Positions 1 to 8,023 of a DNA stretch of 62,580 nt are shown piece after piece. Each line of letters begins with the position of its first letter. Positions within the stretch are counted from its first letter, which is position 1. This DNA is from Candidatus Coprenecus merdigallinarum. GTDB taxonomy: Bacteria > Bacteroidota > Bacteroidia > Bacteroidales > UBA932. The stretch spans positions 1-62,580 of the forward strand of contig DVGV01000020.1 in NCBI GenBank assembly GCA_018712545.1, read 5' to 3'. Under the pieces are notes generated by a model. The model had not been told where the DNA came from. It searched no databases and saw nothing but the letters and a program-made list of their open reading frames with translations. Both the position numbers and the translations under genes were made by a program.

Positions 1-439
1 CATTATATGCCTGAAGTCAAAATCTTAGAATTTTTAAATTTGTTTACATATGTTAATTACATTATCATACATCCCGATATATATTGTTGTAAACAGGAAT
101 TGCAGCTTTGCACATTTTGCAACAACATGCAGATTACTATGCAATAAAAAATCTTTATGCTTGTGTTTCTTCCCTATTAAATTGCATTATATCAATGCTT
201 TACTATTAATTATTTATATTTACGCATAGGCATTTGCCCGCACAGTTACCTTTTCTAGGGCAAAATTAGTGATATAATTGTTGTTTTTTAAACAATATTC
301 TTTTAATAACAAACCACTTATGTACTATTACCTATAGATGTGCATTACTTTTATAATATTTTAACATCACATTGATAGTCAGCTGGTACTTTAAATAGCT
401 GCTCTTGAGTTTACATTTGTCCGTAGCGCTGATTGTTAT
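1..439. other. AT-rich leader region upstream of the XRE gene
   Basis: No coding region is visible here; the stretch is strongly AT-rich compared with the genes that follow. It contains scattered half-sites GTTTACA (42-48, 409-415) and TGTAAAC (88-94; a further one at 442-448 overlaps the promoter). They form two inverted pairs and may be operator sites for the downstream XRE regulator, which is inference. I see no tRNA, terminator or protein-like frame. Confidence 0.5.
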
Positions 440-467
440 TTTGTAAACAAAAAATTATGTACATTTG
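440..467 (+). promoter_or_regulatory. Bacteroidetes-type promoter of the XRE gene
   Basis: TTTG at 440-443 and TACATTTG at 460-467, 16 bases apart, match the Bacteroidetes -33/-7 pattern. The ATG follows 21 bases later. The TGTAAAC half-site at 442-448 overlaps the -33 box, so a repressor bound there would block it. Confidence 0.7.
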
Positions 468-488
468 TGAAGAATTAAATTTACAAAA

Positions 489-911
489 ATGAATAACCGT
501 TTACAGCAATTTTTAGACCTCGAGAATCTCCGTCCTGCCCAGTTCGCAGACATTATGGGTATTCAACGGTCAAGTGTCACTCATATTCTGTCGGGACGCA
601 ACAAGCCGGGATTTGACTTCATTCAGAAATTCCTGCTCAAATTTCCATCCGTCAATCCTGATTGGTTCCTGCTTGGCCGCGGCAAACCCCTGCGGGAGCA
701 GAACACATCCGCACCTGCTCCCCGGACCATCGAGGCCTCCCCGGAACTGTTTGCCTCTCCCCTCGAGGTGGAGCTGAGCGGAAACCCTGATTCAGGCAAC
801 GATGTTCAGATGCCCGAAGAAAACGGCATCGGCGCTCCGTCACGCGATGTACGGCGCATCACCCTGTTCTATTCCGACGGAACATTTCAGGAATTTTATC
901 CACCGAAATAG
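489..911 (+). CDS. XRE-family helix-turn-helix regulator
   Basis: A 140-residue protein with an N-terminal XRE/Cro-type helix-turn-helix at about residues 8-60; the segment around MGIQRSSVTHILSGRNKP is the typical recognition-helix region. It is followed by a DWFLLGRG-type stretch common in Bacteroidales members of this family. The remaining half is low-complexity and probably a linker plus a short C-terminal strand. It should be a cytoplasmic DNA-binding protein; its targets are unknown. The gene stands alone behind a good promoter and a long AT-rich leader with repeated GTTTACA/TGTAAAC sites, which suggests autoregulation (inference). pyrD downstream has its own -7 box. Confidence 0.85.
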   Translation: MNNRLQQFLDLENLRPAQFADIMGIQRSSVTHILSGRNKPGFDFIQKFLLKFPSVNPDWFLLGRGKPLREQNTSAPAPRTIEASPELFASPLEVELSGNPDSGNDVQMPEENGIGAPSRDVRRITLFYSDGTFQEFYPPK

Positions 912-920
912 TTTTTGGCG

Positions 921-928
921 TATCTTTG
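921..928 (+). promoter_or_regulatory. -7 box of the pyrD promoter
   Basis: TATCTTTG is a perfect TAnnTTTG box 24 bases before the ATG at 953. No good TTTG lies about 19 bases upstream. The box overlaps a possible upstream TTG start (926), which argues for the ATG. Confidence 0.6.
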
Positions 929-952
929 TTCTCAAATCAACTTCAGAGGACC

Positions 953-1993
953 ATGTATAGACTGTTCATACGCCGCATACTCTTCTATTTCTCTCCTGAA
1001 ACGGCCCATCACATCACTTTCCGCCTCCTGCAGTTCCTGCGCTATATTCCACTTTCCCAGAGCCTTATAAGGGCTATTTTCCGCGTCAGGGACAAGGAGG
1101 GAGAACTGCGCCGCGAGGTATTCGGCCTTACTTTCAAGAATCCAGTGGGCCTGGCTGCCGGCCTGGACAAGAACGGGGAGTTCTACAACGACATGGGCAA
1201 CTTCGGCTTCAGTTTCGTAGAGATAGGCTCCCTCACCCCTGAGCCTCAGCCCGGCAATCCCAAACCCCGCTGTTTCAGGCTCATAGAAGACCGGGCCATA
1301 ATCAACCGCATGGGCATCAATAATAAAGGTGTAAAATACGCCGTGGCCCAGCTCCAGAAGCGCGTTCCGAACGTCATAGTAGGCGGAAACATAGCCAAGG
1401 CTTCCAAGACGCCTAATGAGGAGGCCTACAAGGACTATGAGCGCTCCTTCTCCCTGCTTTACGACTACGTGGACTACTTCACCGTAAACGTATCCTGCCC
1501 CAATGTCAAGGACCTCACGGTCCTGCAGGATGTAGGATATCTGTCTGAGATAGTGGACCATCTGCTCACCCTGAGAAGGTATTACGACGACTACCGCCCC
1601 ATCCTGCTCAAGATATCTCCCGACATCCCTTACGAGCATGTGGACCGCATCGTGGACCTGGCCCTGAGTTCCGGCCTCGACGGTATAATCGCCACAAACA
1701 CAACCAATTCCCGTGAAGGGCTCTCCACTGACCCCGAGAAGGTCAAGGCCATAGGCAACGGCGGCCTGAGCGGCCAGCCCCTGTATGAGAAGAGCTTAGC
1801 GATGGTGCGCCACATCCATCAGAAGACCGGCGGCATCCTGCCCATCATCGGCGTGGGCGGCATTATGACCCCGGAGCAGGCCAAGGAGATGTTAGACGCC
1901 GGTGCCTCCCTGATTCAGATATACTCCGGCTTCATCTACAACGGTCCCGGAGCAGTACGCAAGATTCTAAAGTACCTTAAATCCCATAAATAA
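953..1993 (+). CDS. pyrD: Dihydroorotate dehydrogenase, class 2 (quinone-dependent)
   Basis: A 346-residue enzyme that oxidises dihydroorotate to orotate in pyrimidine synthesis and passes electrons to the quinone pool. The N-terminal amphipathic extension (about 1-45, rich in Phe, Arg and Ile) is the membrane/quinone-binding part of class 2 enzymes. The FMN barrel shows NPVGLAAGLDKNG (63-75), NRMGINNKG, ATNTT, GGLSG and IQIYSGF. Oddly, the catalytic-base motif reads NVSCPN with Cys182 where the E. coli class 2 enzyme has Ser (NISSPN); Cys at this place is typical of class 1. ATG 953 is preferred to TTG 926, which overlaps the promoter box. The stop overlaps the cinA start (TAATG), so the two genes form an operon. 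Confidence 0.95.
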   Translation: MYRLFIRRILFYFSPETAHHITFRLLQFLRYIPLSQSLIRAIFRVRDKEGELRREVFGLTFKNPVGLAAGLDKNGEFYNDMGNFGFSFVEIGSLTPEPQPGNPKPRCFRLIEDRAIINRMGINNKGVKYAVAQLQKRVPNVIVGGNIAKASKTPNEEAYKDYERSFSLLYDYVDYFTVNVSCPNVKDLTVLQDVGYLSEIVDHLLTLRRYYDDYRPILLKISPDIPYEHVDRIVDLALSSGLDGIIATNTTNSREGLSTDPEKVKAIGNGGLSGQPLYEKSLAMVRHIHQKTGGILPIIGVGGIMTPEQAKEMLDAGASLIQIYSGFIYNGPGAVRKILKYLKSHK

Positions 1994-3288
1994 TGAAACG
2001 AGCAGCCGTCTGCACCATCGGCGATGAGATTCTCATCGGCCAGATCGTCGACACCAATTCCTCTGCCATAGCCCGCGAGCTCAACGCCATAGGCGTGAAA
2101 GTGCTCCGTATGGTCTCCATCAGCGATGACAACACCGACATAAAGCAGAGCTTGAAGTCCCTGCTGCATGATAACGATATAGTGATAGTTACGGGTGGAC
2201 TCGGCCCCACCAAGGACGATATCACCAAGAAGGCTCTCGGGGAGCTCTCCGGCAGCCGAGGCACCGTATTCCATCAGGGACAGATGGAGGTGATCGAGCG
2301 GATACTGGCCCACCGGGGCATCGAGATATCCGACATCAACCGGGACCAGGCCATGGTGCCCGACACCTGCGAGGTCATGGTCAACCGGAAAGGCACCGCT
2401 CCCGGGATGATTTTCCGTTTCCCGGCAGCACTCTACCCCCATTGTCCCGTGCTCTATTCCCTGCCGGGAGTGCCCTACGAGGCCATAGGCCTGCTGCCTG
2501 CAGTGATGGACGATATCCGAAGTCATTTCGCCCTCGACAGCATACACCATAAGACCATAGTCACCTACGGCATAGCCGAATCCACCCTGGCCAAGATGAT
2601 CGAGCCCTGGGAGGATGCCCTGCCGGAGGACATGCACCTGGCCTATCTGCCCAATCCCCTTACCGGGGTCAAGCTGCGTCTGTCGATATACGGCGGGGAG
2701 CGGGAGGACGAGATACGGCGCATTGAGGCTGAGTTCGCCAAGCTCGGCCCAGTGCTCGGCGACGCTATCTACGGAGAGGGCGAGGACACCCTCCAGTCCG
2801 TTATAGCCCGCAGGATGACTGCCGCAGGAAAGACCTTAGCTGTAGCCGAATCCTGCACCGGAGGCCGGATAGCCTCCCTCATCACACAGATACCCGGAGC
2901 CTCAAGGTTCTTCTACGGCTCAGTCACATCATACGACAACTCGGTGAAAGAAAATATACTGCACGTTCCCACCGGAATAATCGCTTCAAAAGGAGCCGTC
3001 AGCCGCGAATGTGCCGAGGCCATGGCTCTCGGAGTCCGCAAGGCACTCGGGACGGACTACGCCCTCTCGACCACCGGCATCGCCGGCCCGGACGGAGGCA
3101 CACCCGACAAGCCCGTCGGCACGGTCTGGACTGCAGTGGCATATCCGGATACGAAAAATCCGGGCAAGACCGCAGTCCTGTCCCGGATGTTCCGTTTCAA
3201 CAACGACCGAAGCACCAATATCGACCGTTTCGCCGGCAGCACCCTCAATCTGCTGAGGACTGTGCTGCTTTCTGAGCCAGGTGCATGA
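1993..3288 (+). CDS. cinA: CinA-family competence/damage protein (nicotinamide-nucleotide amidase)
   Basis: A 431-residue, two-domain CinA protein. The N-terminal MoCF/COG1058 domain (about 1-170) starts AAVCTIGDEILIGQIVDTNS and carries TGGLGPTKDD. The C-terminal domain (about 265-425) has VAESCTGGRIASLI, a YGSVTSYDN segment and the GIAGPDGGT motif of the PncC-type NMN deamidase. The family cleaves nicotinamide mononucleotide for NAD recycling; the MoCF part has ADP-ribose pyrophosphatase activity in characterised members. The start overlaps the pyrD stop by one base (TAATG), implying translational coupling. The last 44 bases overlap the 3' end of the convergent dipeptidase gene. Confidence 0.93.
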   Translation: MKRAAVCTIGDEILIGQIVDTNSSAIARELNAIGVKVLRMVSISDDNTDIKQSLKSLLHDNDIVIVTGGLGPTKDDITKKALGELSGSRGTVFHQGQMEVIERILAHRGIEISDINRDQAMVPDTCEVMVNRKGTAPGMIFRFPAALYPHCPVLYSLPGVPYEAIGLLPAVMDDIRSHFALDSIHHKTIVTYGIAESTLAKMIEPWEDALPEDMHLAYLPNPLTGVKLRLSIYGGEREDEIRRIEAEFAKLGPVLGDAIYGEGEDTLQSVIARRMTAAGKTLAVAESCTGGRIASLITQIPGASRFFYGSVTSYDNSVKENILHVPTGIIASKGAVSRECAEAMALGVRKALGTDYALSTTGIAGPDGGTPDKPVGTVWTAVAYPDTKNPGKTAVLSRMFRFNNDRSTNIDRFAGSTLNLLRTVLLSEPGA

Positions 3289-4366
3289 CCCGCAGGAAGT
3301 TGCCGCCCATGATGCCGCGTATCTCGGAGCTGCTGTAGCCGCGCTGCCGCAGCTCCGCTGCTATGTTGCCGTACATGGAGATGTCCCTCAGTCCCTCTGG
3401 CGCCACTTCTATCCCGTCGAAGTCCGAGCCGAGGCCCACGTGAGCCGCTCCGGCCACCTCCACGGCATGATCGATGTGGTCCGCGACCCTCCTGACAGAG
3501 GGCGTGGGATAGACTGCCAGCTCGTCCATTATCCTCCAGTAATTGTCCCGGTACTCGATATTGTACAGGTCGGAGCGGTAGAGTTCCTGCCAGTGCTCCC
3601 CTTCTTCGCTGAGTTTCAGAAATTTCTCGTCCTGAGCAAAATCGGAGTCGATGAATTTGGGATAGAAATTGATCTGAATCACTCCGTCGGCGGCACTGAG
3701 GTCCCGCAGCATGGCGTCGGACATATTCCGGGGATGGGCGCACAGGGCCCTGCAGGAGGAATGTGAGGCGACAATCGGGGTCTGGGAATATTTCAGCAGA
3801 TCGTAGAACGTCCCGTCAGAGGCGTGGGAGCAGTCCAGGAGGATGCCCAGACGGTTACATTCGGCCACCACCTCTTTTCCGAAAGCGGAGAGGCCGCCCC
3901 ATTCCGGCTCAAGGGGCATGCACGAGTCGCAGATCTGGTTGTGCCGATTGTGGCAGAGCGTTAGATAACGCACTCCAAACCGATGATAAAGACGCAGATA
4001 TGCCAGATCATGCTGTATCGGAGTGCCGTTCTCCATACCTAAGAATACGGAGATCAGGCCGTGCTTCCTGTTCTCGAAAGCCTCTTCCGGGGAAACGGCA
4101 AATGCCGCGACAGCACTGTTGCTGTCGACGGCATCGTAGCATTTGGATATGAGCCTTATCGCATGGACCGTGGCCTCCGCGTCCGTAAGCTCCGGCGGGG
4201 AATATATCGCAAAGAACATTCCGTCCACCCCGCCTTCCCGGGCCCTCACGAAGTCCACGTGCCCCCTCGGCTGCCGCTTCCCGAGGTCTATCTCCTCGAG
4301 CAGCATCGTCGGAGTGTCGCAGTGCGAGTCCAGCACGAAATCCTTGTCTGAATGTATCCAGGACAT
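3245..4366 (-). CDS. Membrane dipeptidase family protein (peptidase M19)
   Basis: A 373-residue renal-dipeptidase-like metalloenzyme expected to hydrolyse dipeptides, possibly with D-residues. Metal and active-site motifs of family M19 are visible in order: DSHCDTP near residue 14, FLGMENG, DCSHASD, ASHSSCRALCAHPRN and GLGSDFDG. No signal peptide is evident, so it is probably cytoplasmic. The start lies 6 bases after the stop of the SGAS-repeat gene, making it the last gene of the leftward sigma-factor operon. Its 3' end overlaps cinA by 44 bases in convergent orientation. The family call is firm; substrate is unknown. Confidence 0.9.
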   Translation of the reverse strand: MSWIHSDKDFVLDSHCDTPTMLLEEIDLGKRQPRGHVDFVRAREGGVDGMFFAIYSPPELTDAEATVHAIRLISKCYDAVDSNSAVAAFAVSPEEAFENRKHGLISVFLGMENGTPIQHDLAYLRLYHRFGVRYLTLCHNRHNQICDSCMPLEPEWGGLSAFGKEVVAECNRLGILLDCSHASDGTFYDLLKYSQTPIVASHSSCRALCAHPRNMSDAMLRDLSAADGVIQINFYPKFIDSDFAQDEKFLKLSEEGEHWQELYRSDLYNIEYRDNYWRIMDELAVYPTPSVRRVADHIDHAVEVAGAAHVGLGSDFDGIEVAPEGLRDISMYGNIAAELRQRGYSSSEIRGIMGGNFLRVMHLAQKAAQSSAD

Positions 4367-4372
4367 CTTCTC

Positions 4373-5233
4373 CTATCTGCGGTTTCTGACGCTGGATGCT
4401 TTGGACACATCCACGAGATCCATATCCTTAGCATTTACAGTTACACTTGAAGCGCCGCTGGCTTCTACCCTGGCTCTCTTGGCTATAAGAGAGGATGCCT
4501 TGCAGCTGGAGGCTCCGCTTACATCCACGTCCAGATAGTCAGCCGTACCGTTGACATAGAAGTTGGACGCACCTGAAAGACTGATGCGGAGGTTCTTCAT
4601 CCTGACTTCCTCCATATCCACGTCGGAGGCTCCGGAATTATCTACTACGCAGTCAGTGTAATTGCCGCCTATGATGTAGACATTCGAGGCACCGCTGCAT
4701 TCGATGTCGGAGTTATCGATATTGCCTGACAGATCCATTTCAACGTGGGAAGCACCTGATGCCACAATTCTGAGATCACCCACTGTATTGAAAGCCGCTT
4801 TCTTGAGGGATGAGGCTCCGCTGGTGCGGATATCGAGCGACTGAGTGTCAAACCGGTCCAGGATACTCATATTTGCTGCACCGGATAGGCGTACGCTCTC
4901 TATCCCGGGGCAGCTGACCTTGGCGTAGAGCTTCCAGTCCCCGCTGTTGAACTCGCGGCGGATGTCCCTGGGAGCCTTTTCGAGATCGAGGGTAAGAACC
5001 AGTACGCCCGACTGTACTTCGGCCGTCACATATTCCTCCAGTTCTACCGGAAATGTGAGTTCCAGAGCGTGCTTAGAGGCTTTCTCCACGTCCACCTCGA
5101 AGCGGTTTCCGGCCCTGATGCCGTTGAAATTACGGACTTTTACCTCTTTGGTAATCTCGTCATAGGATCTTGCCTGTGCGCATACCGGTACCATCAATGC
5201 CAGTATGGCTGCCATTGTAATTAATCTTTTCAT
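4373..5233 (-). CDS. Exported GIN-domain protein (DUF2807) with SGAS repeats
   Basis: A 286-residue protein with a clear signal peptide (MKRLITMAAILALMVPVCAQA), so it is periplasmic or surface-exposed. The mature part is the GIN/DUF2807 fold: a run of beta-strand repeats in which SGA(S/A)xV recurs roughly every 20 residues (SGAANM, SGASSL, SGASHV, SGASNV, SGASDV, SGASNF, SGASSC, SGASSV). This fits a right-handed beta-helix or stacked solenoid. Its molecular role is not established; proteins of this family often sit with ECF sigma or PspC-type envelope stress genes. Here it follows the membrane protein by 22 bases and precedes the dipeptidase, supporting an envelope-stress function (inference). 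Confidence 0.88.
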   Translation of the reverse strand: MKRLITMAAILALMVPVCAQARSYDEITKEVKVRNFNGIRAGNRFEVDVEKASKHALELTFPVELEEYVTAEVQSGVLVLTLDLEKAPRDIRREFNSGDWKLYAKVSCPGIESVRLSGAANMSILDRFDTQSLDIRTSGASSLKKAAFNTVGDLRIVASGASHVEMDLSGNIDNSDIECSGASNVYIIGGNYTDCVVDNSGASDVDMEEVRMKNLRISLSGASNFYVNGTADYLDVDVSGASSCKASSLIAKRARVEASGASSVTVNAKDMDLVDVSKASSVRNRR

Positions 5234-5255
5234 ATCTGCGTTGATTTAAAATGTT

Positions 5256-5837
5256 TTATTCTGTCTCATTCAGCCCCCTAATGGTTCCTACCACATGATC
5301 CAGGGCTGCTATCTGCCTTGCCGAGTACTCCTGCAGAATCTCTCTCTGCCGCTGTATATCAACTTCTTCCAGCTGGTCGATCAGGGGCACGGGCTCCCGG
5401 ACTATATCGTCCACCACAGCCATGGCCTCCTCCGCCCAGTCCTCCGGCATATAGGCCGTCAGGACTGCGACCTCGACGGTAATATCGGCCACCGTGCGGC
5501 AGTACTGCTGATAGATGTACCCGGGAGACAATGTATCCTGTTCCTCTGAAAATGACTTCTCTTCCGCTGTCTGCACCCGGGGTTCTTCTTCCCGGATGTA
5601 CGGATTCATCAGGGCCCGTACGCCGAAAATAAGGGCCAGGGAGGCCACAAGGGGGAAGGCAATGACCTTCCACAGGGGTTTCCTGCGGCGCTTGAGGTTC
5701 GAGCGGAAGTGTATGCGGTTGTGGCTGGAGTACTCCCAGCGCTGCTCAAAGCGGGACTCGTCTCCTTCGGGGATGAGTTCGTCTGATTCCTTGATGGAAC
5801 CGCTGTTCTGTCTGAAGTATTGCTGTAAGTTATCCAT
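5256..5837 (-). CDS. Single-pass membrane protein, possible anti-sigma factor
   Basis: A 193-residue protein that I do not recognise by family. Residues 1-54 are polar and end in a basic stretch (KRRRKPLWK). One membrane helix follows at about 55-75 (VIAFPLVASLALIFGVRAL). The rest is an acidic, helical extracytoplasmic domain. The topology (cytoplasmic N-terminus, one helix, outer sensor part) and its place 7 bases after an ECF sigma-factor gene are what an anti-sigma factor would show. No zinc-binding HxxxCxxC motif is present, so this is inferred from context only. Confidence 0.75.
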   Translation of the reverse strand: MDNLQQYFRQNSGSIKESDELIPEGDESRFEQRWEYSSHNRIHFRSNLKRRRKPLWKVIAFPLVASLALIFGVRALMNPYIREEEPRVQTAEEKSFSEEQDTLSPGYIYQQYCRTVADITVEVAVLTAYMPEDWAEEAMAVVDDIVREPVPLIDQLEEVDIQRQREILQEYSARQIAALDHVVGTIRGLNETE

Positions 5838-5844
5838 TGTCCTG

Positions 5845-6360
5845 TTATTTTTCGTTTTTAATCATTTCCACCAGTTTGCGCTTGCCCCTGAGATACTGCG
5901 ACCTCACCGTGCTTTCCTCCACCCCCAGTATCTGCGCAGTCTCTGAGTAATCGTACCCCTCGAAGAGCAGCAGGGAGAGCACCGCCCTGTATCCGTCGGG
6001 CATCAGAAGCATCTGCCGCTTTATCCTCCCTATCATTTCCTGCGGGCTCTGACTCTGCAGGAGGCTGTCCCACTGCTGCGACGAGTCCTCCTCCGGGTCT
6101 TCCTCCGCATATTTCTCAAGCTTCACCTTCAGCCCCCTGCGCATGCGGAGCATGTCTATCGAGGCTCTGGTGCAGGCTTTTGTGAGCCAGGCCGAGGTCT
6201 GTGCCTCGGACAGTTTAGCGGTATTGGTCCTCAGATACTTGATAATAGTGTCCTGGACTATCTCCTCGGCGTCGAAACTGTCGCCGGTTATCCGCAGCGA
6301 CGTGTTGTAGAGCCTCGTCTTGTATCTGTTGTAGAACGCTGTAATCTCTTTAGGTATCAT
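5845..6360 (-). CDS. ECF RNA polymerase sigma factor
   Basis: A 171-residue sigma-70 family protein of ECF type. Region 2 (about 10-80) contains FDAEEIVQDTIIKYL; region 4 (about 115-165) contains YRAVLSLLLFEGYDYSETAQILGVEESTVRSQYLRGKRKL, the usual helix-turn-helix that reads the -35 element. It heads a leftward operon with the membrane protein, the GIN protein and the dipeptidase, separated by 6-22 bases. A possible ECF-type promoter, TGCAACA-N16-CGTTAT on the minus strand at 6381-6409, lies just upstream and would make the operon self-activating. The signal sensed is unknown. Confidence 0.92.
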   Translation of the reverse strand: MIPKEITAFYNRYKTRLYNTSLRITGDSFDAEEIVQDTIIKYLRTNTAKLSEAQTSAWLTKACTRASIDMLRMRRGLKVKLEKYAEEDPEEDSSQQWDSLLQSQSPQEMIGRIKRQMLLMPDGYRAVLSLLLFEGYDYSETAQILGVEESTVRSQYLRGKRKLVEMIKNEK

Positions 6361-6380
6361 CTTTTGTTTTTTCCACTTAT

Positions 6381-6409
6381 ATAACGTATGGGCAGGGCTG
6401 TCTGTTGCA
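6381..6409 (-). promoter_or_regulatory. Candidate ECF-type autoregulatory promoter
   Basis: Read on the minus strand: TGCAACA (6409-6403), 16 bases, CGTTAT (6386-6381), then about 20 bases to the sigma-factor ATG. The AAC...CGT layout resembles ECF-dependent promoters, and no TAnnTTTG box is present. This is pattern matching without data. Confidence 0.35.
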
Positions 6410-6420
6410 TCTGCCGGGCA

Positions 6421-7116
6421 TTATTTTCTCACTATTTTTTCCAGGACCTCTGTAGTCTCCAGTTTCAGATTCCTGTCGTAGGTGTCGTGCCGGACCATAC
6501 CGACGCCGCGGGCATACCAGGTGCGGGCAGTGGTGATACGGTTGCGCATCATCCCCTTCTCGACCTTGTGCTCGGAAACTATCACGCACGGGAATGTTCC
6601 GGCCGGGGTGGTCAGGGTGTCAGTACCGAGGACCCGGCGCTCCGTCACGGTGACGTTCATCGTCATGCCCAGGGCCCTGACCTTGCCGGAAGCACTCTGC
6701 AGGGTATCGCCGGGCGTCAGGACGGAAGGCAACAGGGTCAGGCCGCCCTCCGCGGTGATCCGGGCATTTTTCCAGAGTATTCCTTTGAGAACGGAGACCA
6801 GGCTGGCGGCAATATCGAGGGTCACGTCCCCGTCCCGGCTTATCAGGGCCGTCATCACGGCCGGAGTCTCCATATTCTCCAGTCCCTTGCCGTCCACTGT
6901 CCGGATAAAGGAGGAATAAATCACTGTGAAAGAAGAGTCTACGGAATCGAAAGCTGTCTCAAGAATACTCATGATATGGTTCCACTTGACCGAGCCGTCC
7001 TCTGCATAATACCTGGTATAAACCAGCTCCGTGCCCTCATCCGTACAGAACCATGCCTGCGCCAGGAGGCATACAGGGCAGAAGATGAGGAGGATGGACA
7101 GAAGGAGGTATCTCAT
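6421..7116 (-). CDS. Exported DUF3108/TapB-like protein
   Basis: A 231-residue protein with a hydrophobic signal peptide (MRYLLLSILLIFCPVCLLAQ). The mature part begins FCTDEGTELVYTRYY and has alternating strands ending in a TWYARGVGMVRHDTYD motif, as in DUF3108/TapB-type periplasmic proteins, which adopt a lipocalin-like barrel. Function is unknown. I chose the ATG at 7116 because a longer frame from 7224 would run through the upstream TAnnTTTG box and put 36 odd residues before the signal peptide. It is 60 bases upstream of the sigma-factor gene, probably a separate unit. Confidence 0.75.
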   Translation of the reverse strand: MRYLLLSILLIFCPVCLLAQAWFCTDEGTELVYTRYYAEDGSVKWNHIMSILETAFDSVDSSFTVIYSSFIRTVDGKGLENMETPAVMTALISRDGDVTLDIAASLVSVLKGILWKNARITAEGGLTLLPSVLTPGDTLQSASGKVRALGMTMNVTVTERRVLGTDTLTTPAGTFPCVIVSEHKVEKGMMRNRITTARTWYARGVGMVRHDTYDRNLKLETTEVLEKIVRK

Positions 7117-7135
7117 ATAATACAATAATATCTTA

Positions 7136-7143
7136 CAAACATA
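7136..7143 (-). promoter_or_regulatory. -7 box of the DUF3108-like gene
   Basis: Minus strand TATGTTTG, a perfect TAnnTTTG box, 19 bases before the ATG at 7116. No clear TTTG -33 box. Confidence 0.5.
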
Positions 7144-7198
7144 CGGAAAAATGAAAAATTTTGCTAATTTGGCTCCGCAAATACGCGAGCAGAACACT

Positions 7199-8023
7199 AT
7201 GACAAGACCTACAGTAGCCCTCATCTACGACTTCGACGGCACCCTCTCCCCTGCCAACATGCAGGAATTCGGACTGATACAGACTTTCGGCAAGGACCCC
7301 GCCCTCTTCTGGAGCAGAAGCAACCAGCTCTCGCAGGACAACGATGCCAGCGAGATACTCTGCTACATGAAGACCATGATCGACGAGGCCCGCGCCTCGG
7401 GAGTCCACCTGACCAGGGAGAGTTTCCGCCGTTTCGGCTCCATGGTGAAACTCTACCCGGGAGTCAGGGAATGGTTCGGGAAAATCAATGAGTACGGCCG
7501 CTCCAAAGGTCTCCACATAGAGCACTACATCAACTCCTCCGGCCTGACCGAGATGATCGAGGGCACGGAGATATACCCCGAGTTCAAGAATGTCTACGCC
7601 TGCTCCTTCCTCTACGAGGACGGAGAGGCGGTCTGGCCCGCAGTGGCCGTGGACTACACGGCCAAGACCCAGTTCCTGTTCAAGATCAACAAGGGCGTGA
7701 TGAGCATCCGCGACCACACCCTTGTCAACAGATACCTGCCTGAGAAAGAGCGGCCTGTCCCCTTCTCACGCATGATCTACTTCGGAGACGGAGCCACTGA
7801 CATCCCCTGCATGAAACTGGTCAAGCAGTTCGGAGGCCACTCCATAGCCGTGTATAACCCTGACGGGCACGAGCGCGAGAAGTCCGAGCGCCTGCTCAGC
7901 GAACAGCGGGTACACTTCGTATGCCCTGCGGACTATTCCGAAGGAAAGCGGATCTACCGGGTGGTAACCGCCATCATAGACAAGATAAAGGCTGATCTGG
8001 AAATAGAGGCCCTAAAGGGCTGA
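7199..8023 (+). CDS. HAD-superfamily phosphatase
   Basis: A 274-residue haloacid-dehalogenase-type hydrolase. Motif I is IYDFDGTLS (nucleophile Asp11, acid/base Asp13), motif II is around INSSG, and motif IV is FGDGATDIPCM, which coordinates magnesium. The large insert between motifs I and II is a helical cap. Substrate cannot be read from sequence. ATG 7199 is preferred to the ATG at 7151, because the extra 16 residues overlap a near-consensus promoter stretch (7165-7171) and the HAD core begins immediately after 7199. The 3' end overlaps the convergent DUF4954 gene by 12 bases. Confidence 0.88.
   Translation: MTRPTVALIYDFDGTLSPANMQEFGLIQTFGKDPALFWSRSNQLSQDNDASEILCYMKTMIDEARASGVHLTRESFRRFGSMVKLYPGVREWFGKINEYGRSKGLHIEHYINSSGLTEMIEGTEIYPEFKNVYACSFLYEDGEAVWPAVAVDYTAKTQFLFKINKGVMSIRDHTLVNRYLPEKERPVPFSRMIYFGDGATDIPCMKLVKQFGGHSIAVYNPDGHEREKSERLLSEQRVHFVCPADYSEGKRIYRVVTAIIDKIKADLEIEALKG

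Noticed and set aside
926-952. TTG start for pyrD
   Set aside because: It lies inside the TATCTTTG promoter box; the ATG at 953 begins the conserved class 2 N-terminus.
932-1639. Long open frame antisense to pyrD (and similar frames antisense to purL, ppdK, htpG)
   Set aside because: These are shadow frames of GC-rich genes; they have no family resemblance, no start signals and no promoter boxes.
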